A DNA stretch of 64,000 nucleotides from Candidatus Lucifugimonas marina (GCA_029593915.1 CP046147.1:2108001-2172000); one strand, 5' to 3'. Counted from the first letter of the stretch, positions 36,161 to 46,327 are shown. A program made the numbers and translations. The notes: generated by a model from the sequence alone, not told the origin.

Positions 36161-37579
36161 CTATTCGTCTTCACCGGGCTTAGGTTTTTTCGCAGCTTCT
36201 TCAATAGCCGCTCTCAGCTGATTAATCTCATCTATGTCGGCAGGTTGAGCGCCATAGCAAGCAGCGTTGAACCGATTCGTTACTGTTTCTATCGGTGCTC
36301 CGGGCAGGAACACAGTCAGCGCAGATACTCGTTCATTCGGCGTGGAATTCGGATCGAACATCATCCCGCGTTTTATCGCGTGGGTGAGAGTGTCGAAATA
36401 CAGCAAAAATGCTTCAGCGATACCGCTATCGCCCTCAGGCCATTTCCACAATGAGCGCTTCTTGCCACCCTTCATCCAGCTTGGCACCAAACTGGTGAGC
36501 AGCTTCATCATGTCGGCTGTGGCATCGGCCTCGCCACGAATAGATTCTCGATCGTTTTCGTCGTCTTTCGCTACTCGAGTGGCGAACTTCCTGTAAGCAA
36601 ATATCAGAACAAAGAACAGCACGAGAATCAGCAACAACGACAACGGCCATCGAAGTGCCTCTATTGCGAATTCAGATGCCTGCTCGGCTCGCTCCACTGC
36701 CGGATTCGTCATCTCTTCGGAAAGCTGGCCAGGAGCGTCCTGTTCGGTTTCCTGTTCTTCTGCTGGGAACCTTTCTTTCAACCAAAGAATCAAGTTCCAG
36801 AGTGCCGTCATGATCCATTCAATCGGATATCTCAGAACCCACAGCAGCGCATCGATAAACGCACCCCACACGTTTATTAGCCCACGTACGCCGATGTCGC
36901 CGTAGCGTCCCGTCAGCATGCCGCCGATAGCGCCTATTCCCAGCAACCCTCCAACTGAAATCGCAATTACCAGCGGCCAAGAAGCCTGCCCCTTGTCTTT
37001 CGTTTGCGGAAGCCTGGATGCCGCCATTCCGACCAACGCCGATCCAAAAAACGGCAACAGGAGAGGTGAAATTCCTATGTCAGATCGGACTGCGCTGATT
37101 TCGACCAGCAATCCAACCGCTATGAAAGCAGTACCAATCTTGAACGCACGACTGAGCCTTCGTGCGATTCCGCCATATACCAATATTCCTTGAGATCGGT
37201 ACCAGAGCCAGCTCGCTGCAATAACCCCGATAATTACATCGGCGACACCCTCAGAACCGTAAGTCCCGCCGAACGTGTCGACCGGCCAAGCCAGCTTGAA
37301 GGTCCATGGATCCGTGAGAGTGGCAGCGCCCATAGCGACGTAGACCACGATTAAGGCTACGAACGCCTGATAAATGGCTAGTGTGGTGGCATCACGCTTC
37401 ATACCTCCGAACATCCACGATGTTCCGACACCTACGCCTAACAGCATCAGTACCGCCAACCACGGAAGCGGTGAGCCGCCCAGCCCCACCATTCCGCCCA
37501 ACATGGCGAGCAACGAGAACCACCAGATGCTTTCAACAACAACCAGTGCGGCGTATGAAACTATCGCGTAGCTTCGCAT
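36161..37579 (-). CDS. DUF4129 domain membrane protein
   Basis: 472 residues with about nine predicted membrane helices in the first 240 residues and one near 315-335 (LSLLLILVLFFVLIFAYRKF). The cytoplasmic tail holds the DUF4129 block: EAFLLYFDTLTHAIKRGMMFDPNSTPNERVSAL is read as its core. DUF4129 is often fused to or next to transglutaminase-like domains; none is present here. Its start overlaps the upstream stop by one base (TAATG), placing it last in the MoxR-DUF58-DUF4129 operon. Function unknown; the operon type is linked to envelope protein maturation. Confidence 0.82.
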   Translation of the reverse strand: MRSYAIVSYAALVVVESIWWFSLLAMLGGMVGLGGSPLPWLAVLMLLGVGVGTSWMFGGMKRDATTLAIYQAFVALIVVYVAMGAATLTDPWTFKLAWPVDTFGGTYGSEGVADVIIGVIAASWLWYRSQGILVYGGIARRLSRAFKIGTAFIAVGLLVEISAVRSDIGISPLLLPFFGSALVGMAASRLPQTKDKGQASWPLVIAISVGGLLGIGAIGGMLTGRYGDIGVRGLINVWGAFIDALLWVLRYPIEWIMTALWNLILWLKERFPAEEQETEQDAPGQLSEEMTNPAVERAEQASEFAIEALRWPLSLLLILVLFFVLIFAYRKFATRVAKDDENDRESIRGEADATADMMKLLTSLVPSWMKGGKKRSLWKWPEGDSGIAEAFLLYFDTLTHAIKRGMMFDPNSTPNERVSALTVFLPGAPIETVTNRFNAACYGAQPADIDEINQLRAAIEEAAKKPKPGEDE

Positions 37580-38967
37580 TAGCCACCCACCTGGTTTGAG
37601 TCGCTATTCACTACCGGCAGATCGTCCCATTCGCTGACAGCAATAGGCGGTCGCTGAAAGTCTTTAACGCCTGAAACATGCGATTCGTCGAGGAACATTG
37701 CTCGACCATCCCTCACTTCGAAATCGGGATAGTCTGGCGGATCTTCTCGACCTGTATGGAACAAGATCACCGGGTGCCCCTGTCGTTTCAGTCCAAGCAG
37801 GTACCCCATCGTAGTCGGGTGATAAATCCCGCCGATATGGATAAGAGTTGCACCGGGAGGGATAGCACCGCGCCGGCTGCGTGCGAGCTCATCGAGAGTA
37901 CGAACGCCTATCGGGTGAACCATAGCCAGCGATTCAAGAAGCATCGTTAATTGGCTCGGACCGGTGCCAGGCAGCACTACCGAGCGAGACGCACTTACAG
38001 AGCTAACCCCGTTGGTGACCAGACCGACGTTGTAACCGAGGTTGAGGGCATGATTCGCCAACGAAGCCGCGGCGGTCATCGATCCTTCCAGTACGTCGGA
38101 CCGATAGCCTTCCCACGGTACGCTCGTCGTAATTGCCTCGGCGAATATCACTGCGTGCTCCGAGACACTCGGATCGAACTGCCTTACAAACATGTCGCCC
38201 CGTCGAGCCGTAGTCTTCCAGTCGATTCGCTTGATCGGATCACCCGGGCGATACTCCCGCACACCGGCTGGTCGAGATGGGTCGTCCCACAGACGATCCC
38301 GCGACATCGAATCACCTATAGGTCGACGTGCCGGCAGCGTAAAACCGGGAAGGGCTTTGATAGTTGGGTAGACATAGATCGACCACGGGGTGTGATCGAG
38401 CATGGCGTCGGACGGGTACAAACCAAACAGATCGCCACTTCTTAGTCGAGTTTTACCGAGCCGGTAGGTGCCACGAGAAAGCGCGGTTAGCTTTCTCTTG
38501 ATCTTGATTCGTTCATATCCGCCAAGAGAGGTCGAAGCCTGAATTTCGGCCCCGCCTAGATATGCCTGTTCGATAGCCCGTTGACCTTCGATCAAAAGGC
38601 CACGTGGTATGTATTCGTTTATCTCAAGCCATGGCACAGGCAACGGCTTGCGATTCTCGATCGTGAACGTGATCTCAATCTCGTCATCTTGAAATGCGTG
38701 ATCAACCGAAGCCGTACGATCTATCGTGATTTCTTCAAGCGAAAGCGCGGCCCAAATTCGTGATGCAATGGCGATTACAAACGCAAGTGCCCCCACTGCA
38801 GCTATCAGGGGTTCATGTGCAACAGCCCCGACAATAACCACGATTATCAGCAAAACTACAAATAATTCGCCGAGAGGATTTAGCGAGGTTGCCCGAGATG
38901 CCAGTAGCGCAGGACGACGGTATCGGGCCTCAAGCCCGCGCGTCATCCACATGCCATGCATGCCCAT
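37579..38967 (-). CDS. DUF58 domain protein
   Basis: 462 residues. Two membrane helices lie near residues 30-75 (FVVLLIIVVIVGAVAH and LIAAVGALAFVIAIAS). The DUF58 signature RPAGVREYRPGDPIKRIDWKTTARRGDMFVRQFD is present; it links a beta-sandwich to a vWA-like region. It is the usual partner of MoxR ATPases. ATG follows directly on the stop of the ATPase gene (TAGATG), so translation is coupled. The alternative ATG at residue 3 or 8 cannot be excluded. Confidence 0.88.
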   Translation of the reverse strand: MGMHGMWMTRGLEARYRRPALLASRATSLNPLGELFVVLLIIVVIVGAVAHEPLIAAVGALAFVIAIASRIWAALSLEEITIDRTASVDHAFQDDEIEITFTIENRKPLPVPWLEINEYIPRGLLIEGQRAIEQAYLGGAEIQASTSLGGYERIKIKRKLTALSRGTYRLGKTRLRSGDLFGLYPSDAMLDHTPWSIYVYPTIKALPGFTLPARRPIGDSMSRDRLWDDPSRPAGVREYRPGDPIKRIDWKTTARRGDMFVRQFDPSVSEHAVIFAEAITTSVPWEGYRSDVLEGSMTAAASLANHALNLGYNVGLVTNGVSSVSASRSVVLPGTGPSQLTMLLESLAMVHPIGVRTLDELARSRRGAIPPGATLIHIGGIYHPTTMGYLLGLKRQGHPVILFHTGREDPPDYPDFEVRDGRAMFLDESHVSGVKDFQRPPIAVSEWDDLPVVNSDSNQVGG

Positions 38968-40032
38968 CTATTCCCGCTCGATTGGAACTGGTGTCGCCTC
39001 AACGATGTCACCAACGATTTGCGCCGTAGCCTGACCTCGAAGCTCTGTTGTAGTTTCAGCGAGTAACCGGTGAGCCAATACTGGCACGGCAAGGTATTTC
39101 ACATCATCTGGCAACACGTATGAACGACCGTTCATCGCCGCCCAGCCCTGCGCTGCATGCTGAAGAGCGAGCGACGCTCTAGGGCTTGCACCAAGTCGCA
39201 AACTTGTGCTTCGACGAGTGCCTTCGACGATGTCGAGAAGATAGTCTCGAACTGTGTCGTTCACCGTTACGCTATCGACTGCGTTCCGTGCCGATATTAG
39301 CTGTTCGGCAGTTGCTGATGGCTGGATAGCGTCAGGATCCTGACCTGCACGGAATCGATCAAGCATTGAAGATTCTTCGCTTCGGTCGGGATAACCCAGC
39401 GAAGCGCGAACCATGAATCGGTCGAGCTGTGCTTCAGGAAGCGGGAACGTACCTTCCATTTCGACAGGATTCAAAGTTGCCATAACCATGAACGGCTCTG
39501 GAAGTGCCGAGGTTATTCCATCGATAGAAGCCTGGCGTTCTTGCATCGCTTCGAGCAAGGCTGACTGCGTTCGAGGCGTTGCCCGGTTGATTTCATCGGC
39601 AAGAAGAATCTGTGAAAAAACCGGACCTTCGCGGAATTCAAATTCGCCCTTAGAGGCGTTGTAGAAGTTCACTCCAAGAACATCGCCGGGAACCAGATCC
39701 GGGGTGAACTGTATTCGCCCAAACTGACAATCAAGCGATGCAGCCAATGCCTTCGCCAACGTCGTTTTTCCGGTGCCCGGTACGTCTTCGAGAAGAACGT
39801 GACCACGACAAAGCAACGCGAGTACGGCTATATCGATGGTTTCAGATTTACCAACGATTACTCGTTGCACCGATTCCCTGATCCCATCCGCAAGTTTCTG
39901 TACGGACGCAACGTCGACGGTTGATGATGTTTCTGCTGTTGACACTCTGGTCTGACTCTCTATCGCCAATTGATTGTCCGATTCACGCGCACCGGAACGT
40001 AAGGTGCTGTAGTTTACGCTGCCATGAGCCAA
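38968..40032 (-). CDS. MoxR-family AAA ATPase
   Basis: Up to 354 residues. Walker A is PGTGKTT in LLEDVPGTGKTTLAKALA, Walker B LLADEINRA, then ATLNPVEMEGTFPLPEAQLDRFM with sensor 1 and the arginine finger. MoxR ATPases act as chaperone-like factors for metal insertion or assembly with DUF58/vWA partners, which are next in the operon. The start is uncertain: TTG at 40032 gives the full length, while GTG at residue 31 (RVSTAE) would remove a poorly conserved leader. First gene of the three-gene unit. Confidence 0.9.
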   Translation of the reverse strand: MAHGSVNYSTLRSGARESDNQLAIESQTRVSTAETSSTVDVASVQKLADGIRESVQRVIVGKSETIDIAVLALLCRGHVLLEDVPGTGKTTLAKALAASLDCQFGRIQFTPDLVPGDVLGVNFYNASKGEFEFREGPVFSQILLADEINRATPRTQSALLEAMQERQASIDGITSALPEPFMVMATLNPVEMEGTFPLPEAQLDRFMVRASLGYPDRSEESSMLDRFRAGQDPDAIQPSATAEQLISARNAVDSVTVNDTVRDYLLDIVEGTRRSTSLRLGASPRASLALQHAAQGWAAMNGRSYVLPDDVKYLAVPVLAHRLLAETTTELRGQATAQIVGDIVEATPVPIERE

Positions 40033-40141
40033 CCAGCAGCTTCATTTTTGCGGCTTGGCGACAACTACTAAATGGCTCGTGGAAGTCATTTCCATGAAAT
40101 GGCGTGAAATCCCGAGATGTATGTGATTAGCACGTCTTCAG

Positions 40142-40786
40142 TTACAAACTCTGTAAACAGATATCGCTTCGAGTTATATCTGCCTCGGCAGGGTTCGGAT
40201 TATTCGTGAGAAATACCTTGTCGACTCGCCTGACCAGAGTCAACGGAGTCCATTCACGACCTGCCCACGGCCCACCAACAATATCGACACGCACAGCGAT
40301 GGTCCCCCAATCTAGAAACGACAGCGCTGCCGAGCGCTGAACGCGCCAGTTTTGCAGATCGGGATGAGGTCCATTCGCGGTCATAATCAAACCGTTGAGG
40401 CACAGGTGAAGCGGTGGCTCACCCTCTCTTCGAACTACAGCTGTGTTGTTCAGAAATCGAGTCCAGCCCTTAAAAATGACGTCATCTTCGGGTCGCTCTT
40501 CAACCAGATCCGGATCAAGCTCCAAAGGAAATTCGGGTGGCCCGTAATCGATATCTTGAGGAGATATCGTTGGGGTCGGTGAGGGAGTTGGAGTCGGAGT
40601 TTCCGTGGGCTGCGGAGTGACAGTTATTCGAATCCAGGTTGGTTGAATACTCGTCGGAGCCAACGTTGGTTTCGGAGACGCGCCAATACCGCCATCTCCG
40701 CAGCCAACAATGAAAACGGCCGTGGCCGCTAGCGACAGCATCGCCAGCGCGCCAAATCGTTTGAACAAGGGGTTCCTAAACAACAA
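40142..40786 (-). CDS. Predicted lipoprotein of unknown function
   Basis: 214 residues. A basic start and a hydrophobic stretch (ALAMLSLAATAVFIVGC) end in a lipobox-like VGC with Cys29. A Pro/Thr-rich linker (TPQPTETPTPTPSPTPT) follows, typical of cell-surface proteins in this phylum, then a mixed domain of about 130 residues with two cysteines (LCLNG, DICLQSL) that could pair. No known domain was recognised. The start overlaps the 3' end of the FAH-family gene by 11 bases, so the two are probably co-transcribed. Confidence 0.68.
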   Translation of the reverse strand: MLFRNPLFKRFGALAMLSLAATAVFIVGCGDGGIGASPKPTLAPTSIQPTWIRITVTPQPTETPTPTPSPTPTISPQDIDYGPPEFPLELDPDLVEERPEDDVIFKGWTRFLNNTAVVRREGEPPLHLCLNGLIMTANGPHPDLQNWRVQRSAALSFLDWGTIAVRVDIVGGPWAGREWTPLTLVRRVDKVFLTNNPNPAEADITRSDICLQSL

Positions 40787-41684
40787 CTACTGTGTTGGTC
40801 AAAGTTCCGATCTTGTCGATGGTGATGTTCACAACGTCGCCAGCCTGCAGAGTGAACTCAGGTGGCGGAATCGTGCCAGTTCCTGTCATCACGGAGGTGC
40901 CGTCTGGAATCGAATTGTGTCGAGTCAGCCAACCAACGAGATATTCGCAATCACGTTTCATGTCGGCAGTGTTCGCCTCGCCCCTGAAAGCCTCTTTACC
41001 GTCTCGATCAATAGTCAGAGTGACAGAAAGCTTCTGAGCGTCGCCAATAGATTCCTTAGAAACGAGAGCTGGTCCAAGCGAAGCAGATTTGTCGTATACC
41101 TTCGCCTGTGGAAGATACAGCGGGTTTTCACCTTCGATAGTTCGGCTGCTCATGTCATTGCCGCAGGTGTAGCCGACAATCTTTCCGCCATAGGTCACGA
41201 AAGCCAGCTCAGGTTCTGGAACGTCCCATCCTGAGTCGGCGCGAATGCCCACGTCATCGAATGGTGACTGCAAACGATCAAGCGTCGCCTTGAAGAACGA
41301 CTCAGGTCGATCTGCGTCATACACCTTTGCGTAAACGTCTGGCGAACCACTCTCAGCCTGTCGTTCTCGCATCGAATCCATGTACGTGACACCGAACGCC
41401 CAAACCTCGGGAGCGTCGACTGGCGGTAGCAAGGTCACCCAGTGGCAGCCCGGCTTTGCGCCATCGAGCAGCTCTGCAGCCGAAGTAGTCGCAGCGCCTT
41501 TGTTTGCCGCAAGAATCCCACGGGCAACTGAATCGATATCTGATCCGGTGATCGATGCGGCTTTGAATAGATCGAGCGTCGAGCCGATCTGAGAGTTGAG
41601 CGCGGTGAGGTCGGTCACCTGCCCTGCATCGTCTTCAACGCCGACGTGCTTGGTGCCGTTCTGTAGGTACTGGTAGTAACGCAT
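40776..41684 (-). CDS. Fumarylacetoacetate hydrolase family protein
   Basis: 302 residues. The FAH-family metal site is seen in VPEPELAFV (two Glu) and GYTCGNDMSSRTIEGENP (Asp), with MTGTGTIPPPEFTLQAGDVV at the C-terminus, the usual last block. Members cleave C-C bonds in 2,4-dioxo acids or hydrate/decarboxylate aromatic breakdown products, or act on acylpyruvates. The N-terminal domain of about 90 residues differs from plain YcgM-type proteins. ATG at 41684 was chosen; the SD is weak. Substrate unknown. Confidence 0.87.
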   Translation of the reverse strand: MRYYQYLQNGTKHVGVEDDAGQVTDLTALNSQIGSTLDLFKAASITGSDIDSVARGILAANKGAATTSAAELLDGAKPGCHWVTLLPPVDAPEVWAFGVTYMDSMRERQAESGSPDVYAKVYDADRPESFFKATLDRLQSPFDDVGIRADSGWDVPEPELAFVTYGGKIVGYTCGNDMSSRTIEGENPLYLPQAKVYDKSASLGPALVSKESIGDAQKLSVTLTIDRDGKEAFRGEANTADMKRDCEYLVGWLTRHNSIPDGTSVMTGTGTIPPPEFTLQAGDVVNITIDKIGTLTNTVVVV

Positions 41685-41903
41685 TTTTCGCTTTCGCTGA
41701 ACTTGCGAGCATGGCTCCTGAGTAAGCCTCAAATCCGTGCTCTTGATCCCAAAGTAGAAATGTTGCCGACAAGGTTAACCGAGTGTGAAGGGTTATGGCG
41801 GCTAGAACAGATATTGACCATGAGGATCAAAAATAAGTAAACACACTAAGCCCGGATCACATTTCACAGCGTATATCTTTGTAGATAAGGAATTTTCTAC
41901 TTC

Positions 41904-43388
41904 GTGATCCGATCTCATTTGAGCCCGAACCGAATAGTCGCGACTGCGCCGATATTAATCATCGGTCTTATCGCGCTGTTTTCCGTTGGTACCGCATCGA
42001 TACATACGGCCAAAGCCGACTCTGCCTTGGCGCTTTCGGTAACGGATCAACGAGTTGATATCGACTACGGCGAAAAAATCTCTATAGCCACAACTATCGA
42101 CACAGGCATCGATGCAGAAAGTATCAGTGGCGTGCGTACTCTTTTTCGAGCACGCGGCGGTTCGACAATCTGGTCGTACTCATACCCACAGTTCAAAACA
42201 AACGACTCAAACATTAGCCAGCTGGCTGTATCGTTCGAAATCCTTACGGGACCGGGTTCCTACTATCCACCAGGAGCCGAGTTTGATATCGAAATCGAGA
42301 TCACCGATGCAAACGGTGAAACGGCATCAGTAATCTCGCCCGAACCCATCGAGTACCTCGACCCAACGCGTGATTGGAAGCGTGTTGAGGGCGATGGATA
42401 CACGATCATTTATTACGGGGTAGATCGTTCAAGCGTTGATGATTTAATCGCAAAGATCGACCACCGCATCCCAACCCTCGAAGCAACCCTTGGCGTAACC
42501 GATCCTCCCAATTTCAAAGCGATCGTTTTCCCTAACATTCAAGAAGCAACACCTTCGTTCCCACCGGTGAGTAAAACCGCCACCGATCAGTACCTGTTCG
42601 CCGGTTTCGCCCAGCCCGAATATCGCCTATTTGTGCAGGGTCAGATGAATGCGACAACGTTCACGCACGAGCTAGCGCATCTCTACACCCATGAGGCGGT
42701 CTCCTCTTCGTTCTTAGGCGGTATTCCCTCCTGGCTAAACGAAGGACTTTCCAGATTCCTTGAAACAGGCTCCAGCGAGCCCTCGAACAAACGACTGCGT
42801 GACACCGTTAGCCCCGATGAACTTCTTTCGTTGAAACACATGCTGACAATTCCGGGGCAACGCCGCGATGTTTCAATTTTCTATCCGCAAGCTGGAGCTT
42901 TTGTTGGCTATTTGATTGAGGAATACAGCCACGCAACAATGGCCGATTTTCTTGAGCAGTTGAATAAAGGTCGATCAGTCGAAGATGCATTTGAATTGAT
43001 CTACGACAAGCCTCTTTACGAGGTTGAAAACAACTGGCGCGCCTTGTTCGGAGCTGAAGCGCTGCCTATCCCATCAGCAACCGCCGAGCCATCTGAACAT
43101 ACCGATACCGAAGTAGAAATCACTTCTGTGCCTCTAGTCGACTACGAAGCTGCGGCAAATGCAGCGAGCGGTGGAAATACTTCGAGTCAACCACAGTCAA
43201 CAGCTACTACAGCGCCATCCTCATTGCCAACTGCCACACCAGAAAACACACCAGTGTTCGATCCATCGGTCTTCGAAGATGAACAGAATCCCAATTGGGC
43301 GGTTGCAGGAATAGTCATCGGTTTGTCGGTAATCGTAGGTGTTTGGCTTTTCACATCTCGACGTAGAATGCCAAAACGCAAATCCTAG
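41904..43388 (+). CDS. Membrane-anchored metalloprotease-like protein (peptidase MA superfamily)
   Basis: 494 residues. A signal peptide or anchor lies at about 12-32 (ATAPILIIGLIALFSVGTAS). A beta-rich region of about 100 residues follows, then a gluzincin-type domain: zinc motif HELAH at 255-259 and the third ligand in LNEGLSRFLE about 20 residues later. A Ser/Thr/Pro-rich stalk (about 395-460) leads to a C-terminal membrane helix (AGIVIGLSVIVGVWLF) and a basic tail RRRMPKRKS, so the protease faces outward. GTG at 41904 has AAGGAA upstream. A deacetylase gene starts 30 bases after the stop. Confidence 0.82.
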   Translation: MIRSHLSPNRIVATAPILIIGLIALFSVGTASIHTAKADSALALSVTDQRVDIDYGEKISIATTIDTGIDAESISGVRTLFRARGGSTIWSYSYPQFKTNDSNISQLAVSFEILTGPGSYYPPGAEFDIEIEITDANGETASVISPEPIEYLDPTRDWKRVEGDGYTIIYYGVDRSSVDDLIAKIDHRIPTLEATLGVTDPPNFKAIVFPNIQEATPSFPPVSKTATDQYLFAGFAQPEYRLFVQGQMNATTFTHELAHLYTHEAVSSSFLGGIPSWLNEGLSRFLETGSSEPSNKRLRDTVSPDELLSLKHMLTIPGQRRDVSIFYPQAGAFVGYLIEEYSHATMADFLEQLNKGRSVEDAFELIYDKPLYEVENNWRALFGAEALPIPSATAEPSEHTDTEVEITSVPLVDYEAAANAASGGNTSSQPQSTATTAPSSLPTATPENTPVFDPSVFEDEQNPNWAVAGIVIGLSVIVGVWLFTSRRRMPKRKS

Positions 43389-43418
43389 CGTTTCGTCTTC
43401 CTAAATCGAGCTCGCACC

Positions 43419-44567
43419 GTGACATCAGATTGGCAAAATCCCATAACAGCGTTCGTCTACACCGACGAGCTTTCGCAATATCAGCTCTCAGCTGAACATC
43501 CGTTGCGTCCTATTCGCTTGCAGCACATGCACGAGTTGATGAAATCATCTGGATTATTCGACCTCGCCAACGTTGATTCGCCTGCCCCTCGCGTTGCGAC
43601 CAAGGCAGAAATAGAAACAAGCCACGACCCTGACTACGTGTCGATAGTCGAAGCTATTTCGAACGGAGCTATTGCTCCTGGTATGGGTGAGTTTGGACTC
43701 GGCAGTTCGGACAACCCAGTACGAGAAGGAATGTACGAAACAACTGCCCTGTGCGTAGGTTCAACCCTCACAGCGAGCGAGCTAGTCACATCTGGCAAGG
43801 CTGATATTGCGTTTGCCCCAGCAGGCGGTGTGCATCACCACGCAATGCCCCGCAGTGCAGCCGGATTCGGAGTTTTCAACGATGCCGTTATCGCCATGAA
43901 GGCGATGGTCGAAGCAGGATTGCGAGTCGCGTACATCGACATCGATTGCCACCACGGTGATGGCGTTCAAATCGGCCACTACGATTCCGATCAAGTGCTC
44001 ACCATTTCAATCCACGAATCGGGTCAGTGGCTGTTCCCTGGCACGGGCTACGTGCAGGAAATCGGTTCCGGCGATGGCACTGGCTATTCAGTGAACATCC
44101 CCCTCGCGCCGTATACGCAAGACGACGAATGGCACAAAGCTTTCGACGAGGTAATCCCGCCATTGGTTCGAGCATTCAAGCCCGACGTCCTGTTTACTCA
44201 GCTAGGAATCGATACGCATTTTCAAGACCCGCTCACACATCTAGCGCTTACTACGCAGGGATTTAATCTGGCGGTACAGAAACTGGGTTCGCTTGCTGCG
44301 GAAATCGGCAAATGGGTTGCGGTTGGCGGTGGCGGGTACGATCTCTCGGCGGTTGCTAGATCGTGGACGATGGCTCTTGCAACGATGGCGAATCACGACC
44401 TACCTGATCAAATACCATCGACTTTTGATTCACTTCAACACCTGACGAATTTCGCAGATGTCCCACCGGAACCGAGCGAAGATCGCTACCTGAGCGAAAT
44501 CCAAAGTTTCAATAACGGAACACTCAAAGAGATTCGTGCGTTAGTGCTCCCAAAGTTCGGGATTTGA
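43419..44567 (+). CDS. Histone-deacetylase/AcuC-family deacetylase
   Basis: 382 residues, full length for arginase-fold deacetylases. GGVHHHAMPRSAAGFGVFND gives the tandem His, YIDIDCHHGDGVQ the D-x-H zinc ligands, TQLGIDTH the third ligand, and VGGGGYDL the late Tyr that polarises the acetyl group. AcuC-type enzymes remove acetyl groups from lysines (for example on acetyl-CoA synthetase) or from polyamines. GTG at 43419 was chosen; a start shortly after is possible. It follows the metalloprotease gene closely and is likely co-transcribed. Confidence 0.9.
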   Translation: MTSDWQNPITAFVYTDELSQYQLSAEHPLRPIRLQHMHELMKSSGLFDLANVDSPAPRVATKAEIETSHDPDYVSIVEAISNGAIAPGMGEFGLGSSDNPVREGMYETTALCVGSTLTASELVTSGKADIAFAPAGGVHHHAMPRSAAGFGVFNDAVIAMKAMVEAGLRVAYIDIDCHHGDGVQIGHYDSDQVLTISIHESGQWLFPGTGYVQEIGSGDGTGYSVNIPLAPYTQDDEWHKAFDEVIPPLVRAFKPDVLFTQLGIDTHFQDPLTHLALTTQGFNLAVQKLGSLAAEIGKWVAVGGGGYDLSAVARSWTMALATMANHDLPDQIPSTFDSLQHLTNFADVPPEPSEDRYLSEIQSFNNGTLKEIRALVLPKFGI

Positions 44568-44629
44568 GGAAGCAGATTGATAGCGTCGACACCTTGAAAC
44601 TTCAATCCAGCCTTCTAATGGTCGGCGGT

Positions 44630-44758
44630 GTCATTCTGAACTAGATTCAGAATCATTTACGAAAGCCGTCGTATCGTCCATTCAGGCAAGAACGCTCGAT
44701 CTCGAGTTGATCATCTAATCCGCTTCGACTGCTGATTCTGAATCGAGTGCAGAATGAC
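44630..44758. repeat. MITE-like repeat, family B, copy 5
   Basis: 129 bases with a left end GTCATTCTGAACTAGATTCA and a right end TTCTGAATCGAGTGCAGAAT. Its inner right half resembles that of the element at 27020. It lies between convergent genes. Confidence 0.82.
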
Positions 44759-44791
44759 AAAACGATCGGCGGAAACGCCTGTGTCCCGAAG

Positions 44792-46279
44792 TTAGCTCTC
44801 ACCTGCAGCGAACATCTCACGCAGCGCCGGGTACAGGTCTCTATAGCGACCGTAAGCATCGTCGTAGGCAGTCCGAACCGCAGCTTCGGGCTCCACACGC
44901 CTCAGATCGGTTAGCCATGCCTTACCTGCTTCGCCTACACCCTCAAACTCACCGGCTCCAACTGCAGCGAGCATCGCAGCACCTAGAGGTGCGCCTTCCG
45001 ACGGCCCAACTGTCCGCAGAGGCAAGTTGGCAACATCACTCAACATCTGAAGCCACACCGCGCTGCTCGCGCCGCCTCCGACTGCAACAGCTTCGTCAGG
45101 ATTAACATCCAGCGCGGTCATCAGCTCCAACGAATCTCGTAGTGCGAACGAAACACCCTCCATCACCGCTCGCGTCATATGAGCACGCTCGGTTCCGCCG
45201 TGCATACCGAAGAACACTCCTCGAGCGTTAGCATCGGCGTGCGGAGTACGTTCACCGGTTAGATAAGGCAAGAAAGTAACCCCGCCTGAACCGGGTGCAG
45301 TATTTGCGGCTTCGGCAACAAGATCATCGAAACTTGGGCCACCTGACGATTTCCGCCACCAATTGAGAGCCGCTCCTGCTGAGAGCACGACCCCCATCAA
45401 ATACCAAGTGCCGGAAGTAGCGTGGCGCATCGAGTGAATCCGCATTCCGGGATCGGTAACGGGAGAGTCGGTAGGAGCTACAACGGTTCCTGAGGTGCCA
45501 ACGGAAAACAGAGCATCCCCAGCAGAAACTACACCTGCACCGATAGCGGCACATGCGTTGTCAGCTCCACCGCCTACAACAGGAACACCTTCGGCTAACC
45601 CGGTTTCAGCCGCAGCTGATTTCGTAATGCCACCGGCTATCTCGGCTGATTCGATGATCGGAGGAAGCAGCCCTGAATTGATGTCGAGCAATCCGCACAT
45701 CTCCTCCGACCACTGACTATTTGCGATGTCGAACAACAGCGTGGCAGAAGCGTCAGAAGGCTCGCTCCCGAGCTCTCCAGCCAGTCGATACCGGATGTAG
45801 TCCTTAGCCAGCAACATCTGCGAGATACGGCCAAACAATTCGGGTTCGTTGTTTCGCATCCACAGCAGCTTGGTGACTGTGAAGCCTTCCAGCGATGGAT
45901 TCCCAGCGAGCCGACGAAGCGATTCGTTACCAACCATTTCTCGAACGTAAGCAGCTTCGGCACTTGAGCGCACATCGTTCCACAATATGGCTGGGCGGAC
46001 GACGTTCTGAGAATCATCGAGTGGCACCAATGAGTGCATCTGGCCCGATAGTCCGACACCTAGCACTTCCGGTGAATCAATTTTGGCGAGTGCCTGTTTG
46101 ATCGCTGAGCATGTCCCTGCCCACCAGTCCTCAGGACGCTGCTCACTCCAGCCGGGCTGTTTCACGTCGACGGTCATAGGACTGTTGCCGACAGCCAACA
46201 GTGCTCCATCTGGAGCCACTGCTACCGCCTTGATCGATGAAGTCCCGATATCTATTCCGATAAATGCTGCTTGAGTCAT
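44792..46279 (-). CDS. xylB: Xylulokinase
   Basis: 495 residues, FGGY family. IGIDIGTSSIKAV near the start is the phosphate-1 loop; GLSGQMHSLV near residue 80 and LWNDVRS near 105 are typical of XylB; GGGASSAVWLQMLSDV is the C-terminal FGGY signature. It phosphorylates D-xylulose with ATP for entry into the pentose phosphate pathway. No xylose isomerase or regulator is beside it, so the pathway is scattered or the true substrate is a related pentulose. Confidence 0.92.
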   Translation of the reverse strand: MTQAAFIGIDIGTSSIKAVAVAPDGALLAVGNSPMTVDVKQPGWSEQRPEDWWAGTCSAIKQALAKIDSPEVLGVGLSGQMHSLVPLDDSQNVVRPAILWNDVRSSAEAAYVREMVGNESLRRLAGNPSLEGFTVTKLLWMRNNEPELFGRISQMLLAKDYIRYRLAGELGSEPSDASATLLFDIANSQWSEEMCGLLDINSGLLPPIIESAEIAGGITKSAAAETGLAEGVPVVGGGADNACAAIGAGVVSAGDALFSVGTSGTVVAPTDSPVTDPGMRIHSMRHATSGTWYLMGVVLSAGAALNWWRKSSGGPSFDDLVAEAANTAPGSGGVTFLPYLTGERTPHADANARGVFFGMHGGTERAHMTRAVMEGVSFALRDSLELMTALDVNPDEAVAVGGGASSAVWLQMLSDVANLPLRTVGPSEGAPLGAAMLAAVGAGEFEGVGEAGKAWLTDLRRVEPEAAVRTAYDDAYGRYRDLYPALREMFAAGES

Positions 46280-46327
46280 GGTCGCAGGAGGGTATCAATT
46301 TTCGAAGTTATACCAGTCCTCGACACT

